Positions 33,722 to 43,547 of a DNA stretch of 54,617 nt are shown here, piece after piece; within the stretch, counting starts at the first letter, position 1, and the number at the start of each line of letters is the position of its first letter. The translations under genes were made by a program, and so were the position numbers. This stretch comes from CAZSWR01 sp964610885 (GTDB taxonomy: Bacteria > Bacteroidota > Ignavibacteria > Kapaibacteriales > UBA2268), in contig CAZSWR010000012.1 in NCBI GenBank assembly GCA_964610885.1, forward strand, positions 1-54,617. Reading direction: 5' to 3'. Under the pieces are notes generated by a model. That model did no database searches. It saw only the letters and a program-made list of their open reading frames with translations, and was not told where the DNA came from.

Positions 33722-35218
33722 TTATTTCAAGTAATCGGCCCAATTGATGTTGCGCATGTCGCCGGTTTTCTCGAATTGGATGTGCATTCCGAAGGCTGCG
33801 GCGAGAGTGTGCGGAGTTTGTGCCGTGCCTGCCGTGCGGACGTAGTCGCGGAGCTGCTCTTTGTAGTCCGGATGCACGCAGTTATCGATAATTGCGTGCA
33901 TTCTTTCAATTGGTGATTTTCCTCTAAGGTCTGCAATGCCTTGTTCTGTAATCATAACCGAAACTGAGTGTTCGCTGTGGTCCATGTGCGACACCATCGG
34001 CACGAACGCGCTGATTTTGCCACCTTTCGCCACGGACGGGCAAGTAAAGAGCGACATATAAGCGTTGCGAGTGAAATCGCCCGAACCGCCGATACCGTTC
34101 ATCATCTTGCTGCCGAGCACTTGCGTACTGTTCACGTTGCCGTAGATATCTGCTTCGAGGGCGGTATTGATCGAAATGATACCGATTCTGCGAGCCACTT
34201 CGGGGTTATTGGAAATTTCTTGCGGGCGGAGGACAAGTTTCGGATGGAAGAAACTCATATCGGAGTACATATCGTTGAGCACGTCGGAGCAAACCGTTAG
34301 CGAGCAACCGCTGGCGAATTTGACTTTCCCTTTTTTCATCAATTCGATAACCGAATCCTGAATCACTTCGGTGTACATCTCGAAGGCGGGAATGTGGCTG
34401 TTCGTGCCCAATGCGCCGAGCACAGCATTGGCAATATTGCCCACGCCGGATTGGATGGGAAGGAACGATGATGGAATGCCGCCGCGTTTCAATTCGCCGG
34501 CGAGGAAATCGGCAACGTTCTGGCCGATTCTCATCGTTACTTCGTCGCTTTCAGAGAATTTGGATACTTGGTCGGGCTGATTTGTCTCCACTATACCAAT
34601 AATCTTGGCAGGGTCCACTTTGAGTATTTCTGTACCGATTCTGTCCGATGGCTTGTAGATGCCGATTTCGCGTCTGTATGGCGGATCGAGCGGTTGGTAG
34701 ATATCGTGAATTCCGCGAAGCGATTTGGAATGGTAGCTATTGAGTTCGATAAGGATACCATCGGCCTGCTCGCAAATCGTCGGGGAGATACCAACGCCCG
34801 TCGTGAGGAGGATTTCTCCATTTTCAGTAACGTCGGCGGCTTCGATGACGGCCCATTTCACTTTGCCGTAGAAACCATAACGCAGGTTCTGCCCGACAAC
34901 TGACAAGTGTTGATCGAAATATTTAGCTTTGCCGCTATTGATCGATTTGCGAAGGTCACCATTGGATTGGTAAGGAGTCCTGAATTCAACAGCATCCGCG
35001 CGGGCCAAGGCTCCGTCGAGCGAATCGCCTGTGGAGGCTCCGGTTATTACACCAATTTTAAAAGGTTTGCCCTCTGCGTGAAATGCCTTTGCTCTTTCGC
35101 CGATTGCGACTGGTATCGATTTGCAAGCGCCTGCGGGAGTGAATCCGCTGAATCCAACGATGTCCCCGTGGTTAATGTGGCTTGCAGCTTCCTCTGCCGA
35201 AATGATTCTAATTGCCAT
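33722..35218 (-). CDS. Succinyl-CoA:acetate CoA-transferase (acetyl-CoA hydrolase family)
   Basis: 498 residues, the normal length of the AarC/Cat1/Ach1 family. The catalytic glutamate is in INTALEADIYGNVNSTQVLG, followed by GSGDFTRNAYMS and the coenzyme A-binding GIGG region; GFSGFTPAG near the start is also typical. It moves CoA between succinate and acetate, either producing acetate with energy gain or activating acetate for the TCA cycle. It is divergent from the YhdH-like gene; the 190-base gap should hold both promoters, though no TAnnTTTG pair stands out. Confidence 0.93.
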   Translation of the reverse strand: MAIRIISAEEAASHINHGDIVGFSGFTPAGACKSIPVAIGERAKAFHAEGKPFKIGVITGASTGDSLDGALARADAVEFRTPYQSNGDLRKSINSGKAKYFDQHLSVVGQNLRYGFYGKVKWAVIEAADVTENGEILLTTGVGISPTICEQADGILIELNSYHSKSLRGIHDIYQPLDPPYRREIGIYKPSDRIGTEILKVDPAKIIGIVETNQPDQVSKFSESDEVTMRIGQNVADFLAGELKRGGIPSSFLPIQSGVGNIANAVLGALGTNSHIPAFEMYTEVIQDSVIELMKKGKVKFASGCSLTVCSDVLNDMYSDMSFFHPKLVLRPQEISNNPEVARRIGIISINTALEADIYGNVNSTQVLGSKMMNGIGGSGDFTRNAYMSLFTCPSVAKGGKISAFVPMVSHMDHSEHSVSVMITEQGIADLRGKSPIERMHAIIDNCVHPDYKEQLRDYVRTAGTAQTPHTLAAAFGMHIQFEKTGDMRNINWADYLK

Positions 35219-35410
35219 ACTTTGTGTACCCTTATATTATTTATTGTAAGTGCTACTGCAGAATTTCAAAAAACACAGTTTTTTTATTTTCTGTAACTTT
35301 TGCATAATTTGCAAAAGAACAAACTCAAAATTAATACTTAAAGTATTGATAACAAAGTTTTTTTCATGTAAATTAAGGCTTTTTGCAAACACAAATAAAT
35401 GAGGAATAGA

Positions 35411-36406
35411 ATGAATCAAGATTTCAAAGCAATGCTGGTGGAGGAAAACGCCGACGGCACTTTCTCCAAACAAGTCAAATCACTACCCGGCGGCTTCCTT
35501 CGCGCGGGCGAACTCACCGTCCGAGTGCAGTACTCTTCGCTGAACTACAAAGACGCCCTCAGCTCCTCCGGGAACAAAGGCATCACTCGGAATTATCCTC
35601 ACATCCCGGGCATCGACAGCGCGGGCATCGTCGTGGAATGCGCCTCCGGCAATTTCAAACCGGGCGACGAAGTAATCGTTACGGGCTACGACTTCGGCAT
35701 GAACACTTTCGGCGGCTTCTCCGAATATATTTCCGTTCCCGAAGCATGGGCTGTCCCCCGCCCTGCCGGCCTTACTCTGCGCGAAGCGATGACGCTCGGC
35801 ACCTCGGGATTCACGGCTTCGATCGGCGTTTCCGAGATTGTGCGCCACGGAACTACACCGGGTAAAGACAAAGTCCTCGTTACCGGCGCAACCGGCGCAG
35901 TTGGTTCGTCCGCGGTTTCAATTCTGTCCAAGTTGGGATTCTACGTGATCGCTTCAACAGGAAAGAAGGAAGAAGCGACGCGGCTTGAGAAACTCGGAGC
36001 CTCCGAAGTGATTGACCGCTCCGAGCTGGCGGACGTCCCCAAAGCAATGCTTTCGAAGCGTTGGGCCGCTGCCTTCGATACTGTCGGCGGTGAGGCCCTT
36101 TCGTACGTGCTCAAGGCCACTGCAGACCACGGTATCGTAACAAATTGCGGGATGATTGGCTCTCCGAAGCTCGAGACATCGATTATGCCATTCATCATTC
36201 GCGGTGTGCGTTTGGTGGGCATCGCCGCGGCAGATACGCCCATGCCCCAAAGACTCGATCTCTGGAACAAACTCTCTTCTGATTACAAAATTCCGCTCGA
36301 GGAAGACTTCTTCGAGGAAATTACTCTCGACGAACTTCCCTCGCGCATCGACCTGATGCTCGCCGGGAAATTGAAGAAAAAAGTTGTGATCAAGATTGGA
36401 GAGTAG
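35411..36406 (+). CDS. YhdH/AcuI-type NADPH reductase
   Basis: 331 residues of the zinc-free medium-chain dehydrogenase family (YhdH/YhfP). Typical blocks are SSLNYKDALSSSG, HIPGIDSAGIV, LGTSGFTASIGV, the NADPH loop VTGATGAVGSSAV and a later DTVGGEAL. AcuI members reduce acryloyl-CoA; others are called quinone oxidoreductases, and the substrate here is not known. GAGGA stands 6 bases before the ATG at 35411, which decides this start over 35399. Confidence 0.9.
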   Translation: MNQDFKAMLVEENADGTFSKQVKSLPGGFLRAGELTVRVQYSSLNYKDALSSSGNKGITRNYPHIPGIDSAGIVVECASGNFKPGDEVIVTGYDFGMNTFGGFSEYISVPEAWAVPRPAGLTLREAMTLGTSGFTASIGVSEIVRHGTTPGKDKVLVTGATGAVGSSAVSILSKLGFYVIASTGKKEEATRLEKLGASEVIDRSELADVPKAMLSKRWAAAFDTVGGEALSYVLKATADHGIVTNCGMIGSPKLETSIMPFIIRGVRLVGIAAADTPMPQRLDLWNKLSSDYKIPLEEDFFEEITLDELPSRIDLMLAGKLKKKVVIKIGE

Positions 36407-36584
36407 GTGTGATTTTTTTGATTAACATGTTTAAATATCATGTTAAGTACGGCGAGCTATTTGAATTATAAAACCACCCCTTTTATGGGTGATTAGAAAT
36501 AAATATATGGGATGAATATTATTATATTCAATTGCTTTGTTTTATTAGAATCATCCAAGAATGTGCGCTAGAAAAACCCTCAAT

Positions 36585-36731
36585 CCCTAAATCCCTTTCT
36601 CCCAAAGGGCGAAAGGGACTTTTAACAAAATATGGTTTCTTACTCCCTTCTCCCGACGGGAGAAGGGCCGGGGATGAGGGAATAGCAAATATGTCAAATT
36701 TTAATGGATAATTTGGGATTATGGAATCCCT
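36585..36731. repeat. Dispersed repeat C, copy 2, with a leading hairpin
   Basis: CCCTTTCTCCCAAAGGGCGAAAGGG (in parts, 36589-36617) is a small hairpin-like unit. From 36636 the sequence aligns with 3804-3902: CTTACTCCCTTCTCC, GGGAGAAGGGCCGGGGATGAGGG and the ATGTCAA...GAATCCCT tail. It occupies most of the 354-base gap between the reductase and dehydrogenase genes. Confidence 0.8.
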
Positions 36732-36760
36732 CCACTAACGCACATGAATAAAACCAATAT

Positions 36761-39499
36761 ATGAACCGAATCACAAATACTGTCGCGGCATTCGATGCCA
36801 GCCCCTACCGCTCCGCTCCTTCCGGTGTGATCTTCGCGAAGTCTGCCGGAGAAGTTGCCCGGTTGCTTGCCGAATGCAATTCATCTGCCGAGCCGGTCGG
36901 ATTCCGCGCCGCGGGCACTTCGCTCTGCGGCCAATCCATTACGCAAGGAATGCAAATATCCATAATGAAGGCATTCGGCAATTACTCCGTCGAAAATGGC
37001 GGCGCAATCCTCCGTGCGGAACCCGCGGTTCGTGGGGCAATAGCAAATCGCGCACTTGCCAAATTCGGAAAGCGTTTCCCTGCGGATCCGGCATCGATTG
37101 CCCACTGCACTATTGGCGGTATCACCGCGAATAATTCCAGTGGCATGAATAGTGGTGTGGCTTTGAACCCATACAATACAATCCAAGAAGCTAAATATAT
37201 CCTTACCGACGGAAATATTATCAACTCCTGCCCCGCCGCGCCGAATAATATCAGGCACGTTCGCGCTGACCTCGCCCAAGCATTGATGGAGCTGCGCCGG
37301 CGCACGATGGCCAACACCGCTTTAACGAATGAAATCAAACTTAAATTCTCTATCAAAAATACAATCGGATTGCCCATCAATGCCTTTGTGGACTATGACA
37401 CGCCGGACGATATTGCCCTACATCTGCTGACCGGTTCCGAGGGTATTCTGGCCTTTATTTCCGAAATGGCATATTCCACAATTCCGTTACGCCAGAAGCG
37501 TTTCTGCGGACTTCTCGTTTTCCGCGATCTTATTTCCGCTGTGGCTGCCTTGGAGCCGATGAAAACAATCGACGGCGTGTTTGCACTCGAATTGATGGAT
37601 TTCAATTCCCTCCAATCTGTTCGTGGCACTTTCGAGATGTCTTTCGGAAGTATTCAATTGCCCGATGGTTGCTGCGCTGTCCTTTTCGAATATTCCTCCA
37701 ATAGCGATGAGGAAATTGAGAATATTAAATCTCGCATCTGCGAATTGATTCGTTCATTCAATTTGGTGCGGGAGCCGATTATTGCAAGCAATGCCAAAGA
37801 AATGGATGCAATTTGGCAGATCCGAAATGGTTTGCTGCCATCGCTCGGGAAGAACCGGCCCAAGGGAACTGCCGCGATTATCGAGGACGTCGCCTTTCCT
37901 CACGATTGCTTGGTGGATGCCATCAAACAATTGCGCGAATTGCTCGACAGGTTTGGATTCGAGCGCTCCGGAATCTATGGCCATGGCCTCGATGGGAATG
38001 TTCATTTCATTATTGCCCAGGAGTTTTCCAGCGATGAATTGATTGCTAAATATTCGCGGTTCAATGACGAACTCTCGGAGTTAATTCTTAGATTTCGCGG
38101 CTCGCTGAAGGCAGAACACGGCACAGGGAGGGCAATGGCAGAGTACGTGCCGATACATTGGAGCGCGGAGGCGTATTCCCTGATGCAAGATACGAAAATG
38201 CTCTTCGATCCGCGGGCAATCCTCAACCCGGGGGTAATCTTCCCGAATGCAAATACTGATTCTCGGATTGTGATCAAATCATATCCCGTTTTGGATACCG
38301 AAGCGGACAATTGCATTGAATGTGGCTTCTGCGAATCTATTTGCCCCAGCCGCGATATTACGCTGACGCCGAGGAAAAGGATTCGATTGATGAGAGAAAT
38401 CAGGGAATCTGCCGACAAAGCGCTAATGAAAGATTTCATTTATTCAGGATTGGAAACATGCGCCGGCGACGGGCTTTGCGCGATGAATTGCCCCGTTGGA
38501 ATAAATACGGGAAACCTGATCAAAGGGATGAGAGCCGAAAGGAACGGCATTGCATCTCGGTTCGTGGCGGAATCGATTGCCGATAATTTCTCTTTAGCCG
38601 AATCAATTGCCAAGGCATCAATCCGCGGGGGAAATGCTATTGCGTCAATAATTGGAGCAAAGGCAATCTCGGGAGGAATGAAAATCGCCGAGAAGTGCGC
38701 GCGGACAGCATTGCCCAAACCAATCGAAGAAATGGGTGCGCCCGCGAATGTTCCGGACAGGTCAGCGATCGATGCAGATTTTGTATATTTCCCCTGTTGC
38801 GTCTCGCGGATGTTTGGCGCGCCGCCGAACCAAGAAAAAGATATTATAGCCACATTTCTTTCGGTGGCGACGAAAGCCGGAATCAAGATAGCCATTCCCC
38901 CATTCATTTCCGATTATTGCTGCGGGATGAGCTTCCAATCGAAGGGATTCCATTCGGCCTTCGCAGAGTCGGCAAATAAAACAATCGAGATGCTCGCCGA
39001 GGCCAGTAATGGAGGAAGTATCCCGATTTTCTTCGATTCGTCTTCCTGCGCCTGCACGATTAAAAACTGCAATGACGCGCTCACCGACGCGAACAAGGCA
39101 CTGTTTTCGCGAATGGCCATACAAGACAGCGTGGAATTCCTGTCGGAGCATGTTTTGCCAAGGCTCAAGATTGCAAATCGAATAGAGCGCGCCATTTTGC
39201 ACAATACTTGCTCGCAGACGAAGATGAATTTAAATGCCGTGTTCCGCTCGATTGCCGAGCGATGCGCGAAAACAGTCATTGTGCCGGAAAACAATGGTTG
39301 CTGTGGCTTCGCCGGGGACAGAGGCTTCCTATTCCCTGAATTAACAGCATCGGCCACTCGTGCGGAGGCCGAGGAAGTTAATTCATTCGGGCCGGCGGAA
39401 TATTATTCATCGAATTTGCCATGCGAAATGGGCATGAGCCACGCCACGGGCTGCCAATATCTTCCAATAGTGTATTTATTGGACAAAGTGAGCGAGTGA
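36761..39499 (+). CDS. FAD-linked oxidoreductase with Fe-S and CCG domains, D-lactate dehydrogenase-like
   Basis: 912 residues in three parts. An FAD-binding oxidase half (~15-480) carries GTSLCGQSITQG, NNSSGMNSG and HGTGRAMAEY. A ferredoxin-like segment (~510-590) has CIECGFCESICPS and CAGDGLCAMNCPVG for two 4Fe-4S clusters. The last part is a CCG domain with CCGMSF and NNGCCGFAGDRG. This is the layout of the Dld-II/YdiJ family, which oxidises D-lactate or related 2-hydroxy acids and passes electrons to the quinone or cytochrome pool at the inner face of the membrane. The exact hydroxy acid cannot be told. Confidence 0.9.
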   Translation: MNRITNTVAAFDASPYRSAPSGVIFAKSAGEVARLLAECNSSAEPVGFRAAGTSLCGQSITQGMQISIMKAFGNYSVENGGAILRAEPAVRGAIANRALAKFGKRFPADPASIAHCTIGGITANNSSGMNSGVALNPYNTIQEAKYILTDGNIINSCPAAPNNIRHVRADLAQALMELRRRTMANTALTNEIKLKFSIKNTIGLPINAFVDYDTPDDIALHLLTGSEGILAFISEMAYSTIPLRQKRFCGLLVFRDLISAVAALEPMKTIDGVFALELMDFNSLQSVRGTFEMSFGSIQLPDGCCAVLFEYSSNSDEEIENIKSRICELIRSFNLVREPIIASNAKEMDAIWQIRNGLLPSLGKNRPKGTAAIIEDVAFPHDCLVDAIKQLRELLDRFGFERSGIYGHGLDGNVHFIIAQEFSSDELIAKYSRFNDELSELILRFRGSLKAEHGTGRAMAEYVPIHWSAEAYSLMQDTKMLFDPRAILNPGVIFPNANTDSRIVIKSYPVLDTEADNCIECGFCESICPSRDITLTPRKRIRLMREIRESADKALMKDFIYSGLETCAGDGLCAMNCPVGINTGNLIKGMRAERNGIASRFVAESIADNFSLAESIAKASIRGGNAIASIIGAKAISGGMKIAEKCARTALPKPIEEMGAPANVPDRSAIDADFVYFPCCVSRMFGAPPNQEKDIIATFLSVATKAGIKIAIPPFISDYCCGMSFQSKGFHSAFAESANKTIEMLAEASNGGSIPIFFDSSSCACTIKNCNDALTDANKALFSRMAIQDSVEFLSEHVLPRLKIANRIERAILHNTCSQTKMNLNAVFRSIAERCAKTVIVPENNGCCGFAGDRGFLFPELTASATRAEAEEVNSFGPAEYYSSNLPCEMGMSHATGCQYLPIVYLLDKVSE

Positions 39500-39604
39500 A
39501 GTGTTTTTGGGGGGAATGGTTGTTAGTATCATAAGGCGTTTCGCCGAATTGTCTGAGTACAGCCAATCATAACATTATGAGCAAGCCAGGATACTCAAGC
39601 TATA

Positions 39605-39636
39605 TTTTACCGCGTAGCGGTTGTTGTATTGTAGTA
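39605..39636 (+). repeat. Triple-hairpin repeat, first unit only
   Basis: ACCGCGTAGCGGTTGTTGTA followed by TTGTAG, the same as the beginning of copy 2 and of the piece at 47716. It lies head-to-head with the full copy at 39661-39790. Confidence 0.7.
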
Positions 39637-39660
39637 TATAGTTAGAATAATTTGGCAAGA

Positions 39661-39790
39661 TTTCGCGTAGCGAATGTTTTATATGGTTGGTTGATTCATG
39701 CAGAGCATTACACAACAACCGCAATGCGGTATGACATGTGCATGGAAAACAACTTCAACAATAAACAACCGCTATGCGGTATCAATCTAC
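39661..39790 (-). repeat. Triple-hairpin dispersed repeat, full copy on the minus strand
   Basis: Read on the minus strand: GATACCGCATAGCGGTTGTT, a ~25-base spacer, CATACCGCATTGCGGTTGTT, then CTGCATGAATCAACC...AAAACATTCGCTACGCGAAA. The third hairpin is TTCGC-TAC-GCGAA. It is the most complete copy (~130 bp), with every stem paired. Confidence 0.85.
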
Positions 39791-39796
39791 AACTAA

Positions 39797-39848
39797 CCCA
39801 CGGGTTAACCTGTGGTTAGTATAGAAATACTTTTTCAGAAGACTCTTA
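39797..39848 (+). repeat. Dispersed repeat B, 3' part
   Basis: CCCACGGGTTAACCTGTGG...ATAGAAATACT.TTTCAG.AG.CTCTTAG lines up with the last ~50 bases of 19548-19706 and 32545-32700. The remainder of the 352-base gap 39500-39852 is filled by the triple-hairpin units. Confidence 0.7.
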
Positions 39849-39852
39849 GCCC

Positions 39853-41001
39853 TCAGTATGCGGGCAATTCGATGAAGAATGTGGTGCCGGTTCCTAACTT
39901 GGTTTCTGCCCAGATTCGGCCGTTGTGCATATCTACCAATTGCTTGGCAATCGACAGTCCCAGCCCCGAAGACGACTCGCCTCCGGTGGGCACTGCGCTC
40001 AGCCTTGTGAATTTATTGAACATGTTTCGGCGGTCTTCCTCGGTGAAGCCCGGGCCTTCGTCCTGCACAGCCACTCGGACCACCTTTTTCCCAACTGAAT
40101 TTATCGAAACCGAAACCGACGTGTTGATGTGCTTTTCGAATGGTGTGTATTTGATAGCGTTCGATATAATATTATCAATCACTTCGTGCATCCGCACGGG
40201 GTCCACGTTCACAGCGCAATGGCCATCCGGCCCGGGTTTGAAGAGCATCACTTGCTTTTTCTTCTCGGCGCGGAACTTGTTGACCTCGACCACTTTCCGA
40301 GTGATAGCGTTCATGTCCACGCCCTGTTTGTTGAGCACCATTTTCCCGCTTTCGATTTGCGCTTCCTTCAGGAAGTCTTCGATCAGGGACTGCATCAGTT
40401 CGGATGAATCAATAATGAGGTTCAATGATTCTTCATCGGCTTCGTTCAGGTTCTCGTCCATTTTCATGACGTTGGCCACGACAAGGATCGAGGCTAATGG
40501 ATTCTTCAGGTCGTGAATTGTCATCCGGTGGAATCGATTCTTCATCTCGATTGCGGATTGCAGGACGGAGTTGGCTTCAGTGAGCTTTTTTAGCTTAATC
40601 AAGTTTCGCACTCTGGCCATGAATTCTTTGTGCTCGAAGGGCTTTTGGATGTAATCGTTTGCGCCGGAATCGAAAGCGTCAATTTTCGTGTCGATACCGC
40701 TACTGGAAGTCAGAATAAGAATTGGCATTTCGAAGAGCGAGAAGTTCTCCCGTATCTTCCGGCACACCTCCAGTCCGGACAAATCCGGTAGCGTCAGGTC
40801 GAGTATGATTAAATCGAATTTGTCGTCGAGCCGAAGCATTTCCAAGGCTGAATTGCCGGTTAGCGCAGGGATTGAAACATACTCCGCCTCCAGCAAATAT
40901 CGCATAATCAGTTTGACGGTAGCCTTCTGGTCGTCCACGATTAGTACTCGGGCCGAAGCCTTTTGGCCTGTAATATATTTTAATTCGGGTTCTTCGGGCA
41001 T
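39853..41001 (-). CDS. Hybrid protein: response-regulator receiver plus histidine kinase
   Basis: 382 residues. A receiver domain (~15-135) with DD (23-24), phosphoacceptor D68, T98 and K120 comes first. It is followed by a HisKA helix pair with H163 in TIHDLKNPLAS and a HATPase domain (~255-380) with N-box DNIISNAIKYTP, DEGPGF and GLGLSIAKQLV. There is no membrane span. The receiver-first order suggests a soluble kinase controlled by phosphate from another kinase. No response regulator gene adjoins it. Confidence 0.93.
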   Translation of the reverse strand: MPEEPELKYITGQKASARVLIVDDQKATVKLIMRYLLEAEYVSIPALTGNSALEMLRLDDKFDLIILDLTLPDLSGLEVCRKIRENFSLFEMPILILTSSSGIDTKIDAFDSGANDYIQKPFEHKEFMARVRNLIKLKKLTEANSVLQSAIEMKNRFHRMTIHDLKNPLASILVVANVMKMDENLNEADEESLNLIIDSSELMQSLIEDFLKEAQIESGKMVLNKQGVDMNAITRKVVEVNKFRAEKKKQVMLFKPGPDGHCAVNVDPVRMHEVIDNIISNAIKYTPFEKHINTSVSVSINSVGKKVVRVAVQDEGPGFTEEDRRNMFNKFTRLSAVPTGGESSSGLGLSIAKQLVDMHNGRIWAETKLGTGTTFFIELPAY

Positions 41002-41052
41002 AATGCTGTATCACAATAATAATCAGAAATAATAACTCTTCGTGGCCGTGGC

Positions 41053-43284
41053 CTATTCCATGTATCTTTCCACCGATTTGATGCCATCCAATGAACTCAA
41101 TTTACTGATAATTTCTTCAAGTTGGGCTTTGTCGTCCACATTCAAAGACACGAAACCCCGGAAAGTATTATCTTTATTTTCGAAACTAAGGCTTTTTATT
41201 AGTGTATGCGGGAAGTTTAGGATCAAGGCAGTAATTTCGTTGATCAGTGTTTTTGTCTCGTCGGCCGTGATAAACAATTTCGAGAGTTGGCTTTTTTGAG
41301 AAATTGTATCCCATTCCAGCTCGAAAGCTGTGGGTTGGTTATGGTTCAAGTATTCGGAAATGCGCGAGCATTCCTTGCGGTGGATAACCATTTCGCGTTC
41401 CGAAATGACGACGCCAACGATATTATCGCCCTCGAGCGGATAGCAACACGTGGCAAACTTTTGCTCCAAAGGATTGTCTTTCAGGTTGCCTTTGTATCGC
41501 GAGATTGGCTTATCGTATCCGGCCCAGAGCAGATTGTCGCGCGAGGCCCAGGAGCCGTTGCTGTTCACGTGCTTGCTGTCGTGCTTCAGAGCGTTGTATA
41601 TGGACGAGATTTCGATCTCGGACTTGGCAATTCTCTCGAAAAGAGAATCAATAGATTTCAGTTTATACTTTTCGGCAATTTCCAACGCATCGGAATCCGT
41701 TATTCCATCGAAAGCCTGAACAATAAGCTGGTTCCACATCATTTTGCCGTGCTTCACCAAGCGTTCGTTTTCTTCGGCAAGGTATTTATTGATTGCATTT
41801 CGGGCGCGCTGCGTAACGGACATCCTCAGCCATTCTTTTTGCGGGCGTTGGTTCTTCGAGTTCAGTATCTCCACTCGGTCTCCGCTTCGCAGGTTGTAGT
41901 CCAATGGCTGCACCTTCCCGTTGATCTTGGCGCCAATGCACGAATTTCCAATATCGGTATGGATTGCGTAGGCAAAATCGAGAGGAGTGGCCCTTTTCGG
42001 AAGAGTAATGTACTCGTTGTTCGGCGTAAGGGCATAAATCTCTTCGATAATATTCTCGGCATTCACCTTATCGATAAGTTCCTGATAATCCTCCTCGCCG
42101 ATCCTCTCGAATATCGAACGGACAGTATCAATCCATTCGTCCAAGCTCTTGTTTTCCAGGATGGATTGGGCGGGCAGCAAGCCGCGTTTGTATTTGAAAT
42201 GCGCAGCAAAGCCTCGTTCGGCCACTTCGTGCATTTTCCTGGTGCGCAATTGCACTTCGACGGGCCTTCCGTCCGGCCCGAAAACGGCTGTGTGCAGGGA
42301 TTGGTAGCCGTTTTGTTTCGGATTGGAAATATAATTCTTGAACGTCGTCGGCACTGGCTTGTATATCTCCGTCAGAATGCCATATGCAAGGAAACAATAT
42401 GCACTGTCGTCGTTGTCGATAATGATACGAATAGCGAAAAGGTCATAGAGTTCGTCCATGTCCTTTTCTTGTATCTGCATCTTGTTGTATATCGAATAGA
42501 TGTGCTTCGGTCGGCCGGAGATTTTGTATTTGATATTGTTCTTTTTCATTAATTCATTTGCGTCGAGCCTTTTGACGAACGGGTCGATGAAATTCTTAAT
42601 GTAGTCCTGGCGTTGGGAGCGCGTCAGTTGGAGCCTACGGCCAATCTCTTCGTACATCTGCGGGTCGAGGTGTTTGAAGGCCAAGTCTTCGAGTTCCCAT
42701 TTCAATTTTCCGAGTCCGAATCGGTTCGAGAACGGTGCATAGACCTCAAGCGTTTCGAGCGCAATTTTCTCGCGGTAGTCCTCGGGCAGGTATTCAAGCG
42801 TCCGCATATTGTGCAATCGGTCGGCCAGCTTGATGAGTATGATTCTGACGTCGGTGAACATCGAGAGAATCAGTTTCCGGTAGTTTTCGAATTGGTGAAG
42901 GTTTTGGTTCTCGACGTGTTTGATTTTTGCGATTCCTCCGACGATTTCGGCGATTGTCGATCCGAATTCGGATTGGATATGCTTGAGCGAATAGACCTCG
43001 CCTGTGTAGGTAATGTCGTGCAGCAGTGCGCAGGCCACCGAGACGTCGTCCAGCGGAAGCTCGTCGATGATGATTTTCGCGACTGCGATCGGGTGCGTCT
43101 GGGCGGGATCACCGGAACGGCGAACTTTGTCTTTATTTGCTTCGAGGCACCAATAGAAGGCTTTGGTTATTAATTCCGAGTCGAACTTTTTGAATTTTGC
43201 TCGGCAAGCGTCCAGAATCTCCGTCAGTTCGGCAGGTGGGCCTTTGGGCTTCTCGTCTTTTTTTTCTTTTTTCTTAAAAAGCAT
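41053..43284 (-). CDS. RelA/SpoT-family (p)ppGpp synthetase with altered hydrolase site
   Basis: 743 residues: HD domain (~25-200), synthetase domain (~230-390), TGS (~410-480), helical region and C-terminal ACT (~660-740). The synthetase parts are well kept (GRPKHIYSIYNKM, NGYQSLHTAV, VEVQLRTRKMHEVAERGFAAH). In the HD part H64, H89-D90 and D155...N159 remain, but the E-D pair needed for (p)ppGpp hydrolysis is Y93-T94 (HDITYT). The loop usually RFKD or EFDD reads TFKN. It probably makes the alarmone and hydrolyses it poorly or not at all, so another hydrolase should exist elsewhere. Single gene, no Shine-Dalgarno. Confidence 0.92.
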   Translation of the reverse strand: MLFKKKEKKDEKPKGPPAELTEILDACRAKFKKFDSELITKAFYWCLEANKDKVRRSGDPAQTHPIAVAKIIIDELPLDDVSVACALLHDITYTGEVYSLKHIQSEFGSTIAEIVGGIAKIKHVENQNLHQFENYRKLILSMFTDVRIILIKLADRLHNMRTLEYLPEDYREKIALETLEVYAPFSNRFGLGKLKWELEDLAFKHLDPQMYEEIGRRLQLTRSQRQDYIKNFIDPFVKRLDANELMKKNNIKYKISGRPKHIYSIYNKMQIQEKDMDELYDLFAIRIIIDNDDSAYCFLAYGILTEIYKPVPTTFKNYISNPKQNGYQSLHTAVFGPDGRPVEVQLRTRKMHEVAERGFAAHFKYKRGLLPAQSILENKSLDEWIDTVRSIFERIGEEDYQELIDKVNAENIIEEIYALTPNNEYITLPKRATPLDFAYAIHTDIGNSCIGAKINGKVQPLDYNLRSGDRVEILNSKNQRPQKEWLRMSVTQRARNAINKYLAEENERLVKHGKMMWNQLIVQAFDGITDSDALEIAEKYKLKSIDSLFERIAKSEIEISSIYNALKHDSKHVNSNGSWASRDNLLWAGYDKPISRYKGNLKDNPLEQKFATCCYPLEGDNIVGVVISEREMVIHRKECSRISEYLNHNQPTAFELEWDTISQKSQLSKLFITADETKTLINEITALILNFPHTLIKSLSFENKDNTFRGFVSLNVDDKAQLEEIISKLSSLDGIKSVERYME

Positions 43285-43547
43285 TTCTTGGTATTGTCTT
43301 AAGTATTTGTTTTTTTCCTTGTCGAGGAAGTATATTTAGGATTCCATTCCAACTTGATTCACTTTATTACGCAACTTTGAATAGTTAACTGATTGCTTTT
43401 ACAAATGTTTTCACGAATCGCTATTTTTCATTTTCAGATTTGAAAATTCGCTAAATATCAAAGTAACTCATATATATGATAAAGACGTGGAATGGCGCCT
43501 GGTATTGGATCGCCGAAGCCGGTTCGGGACGTGGGGCGGTCGCCAAC

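Noticed and set aside
41287..42552. 421-codon open frame on the plus strand
   Set aside because: Antisense to the RelA/SpoT gene; an effect of codon composition.
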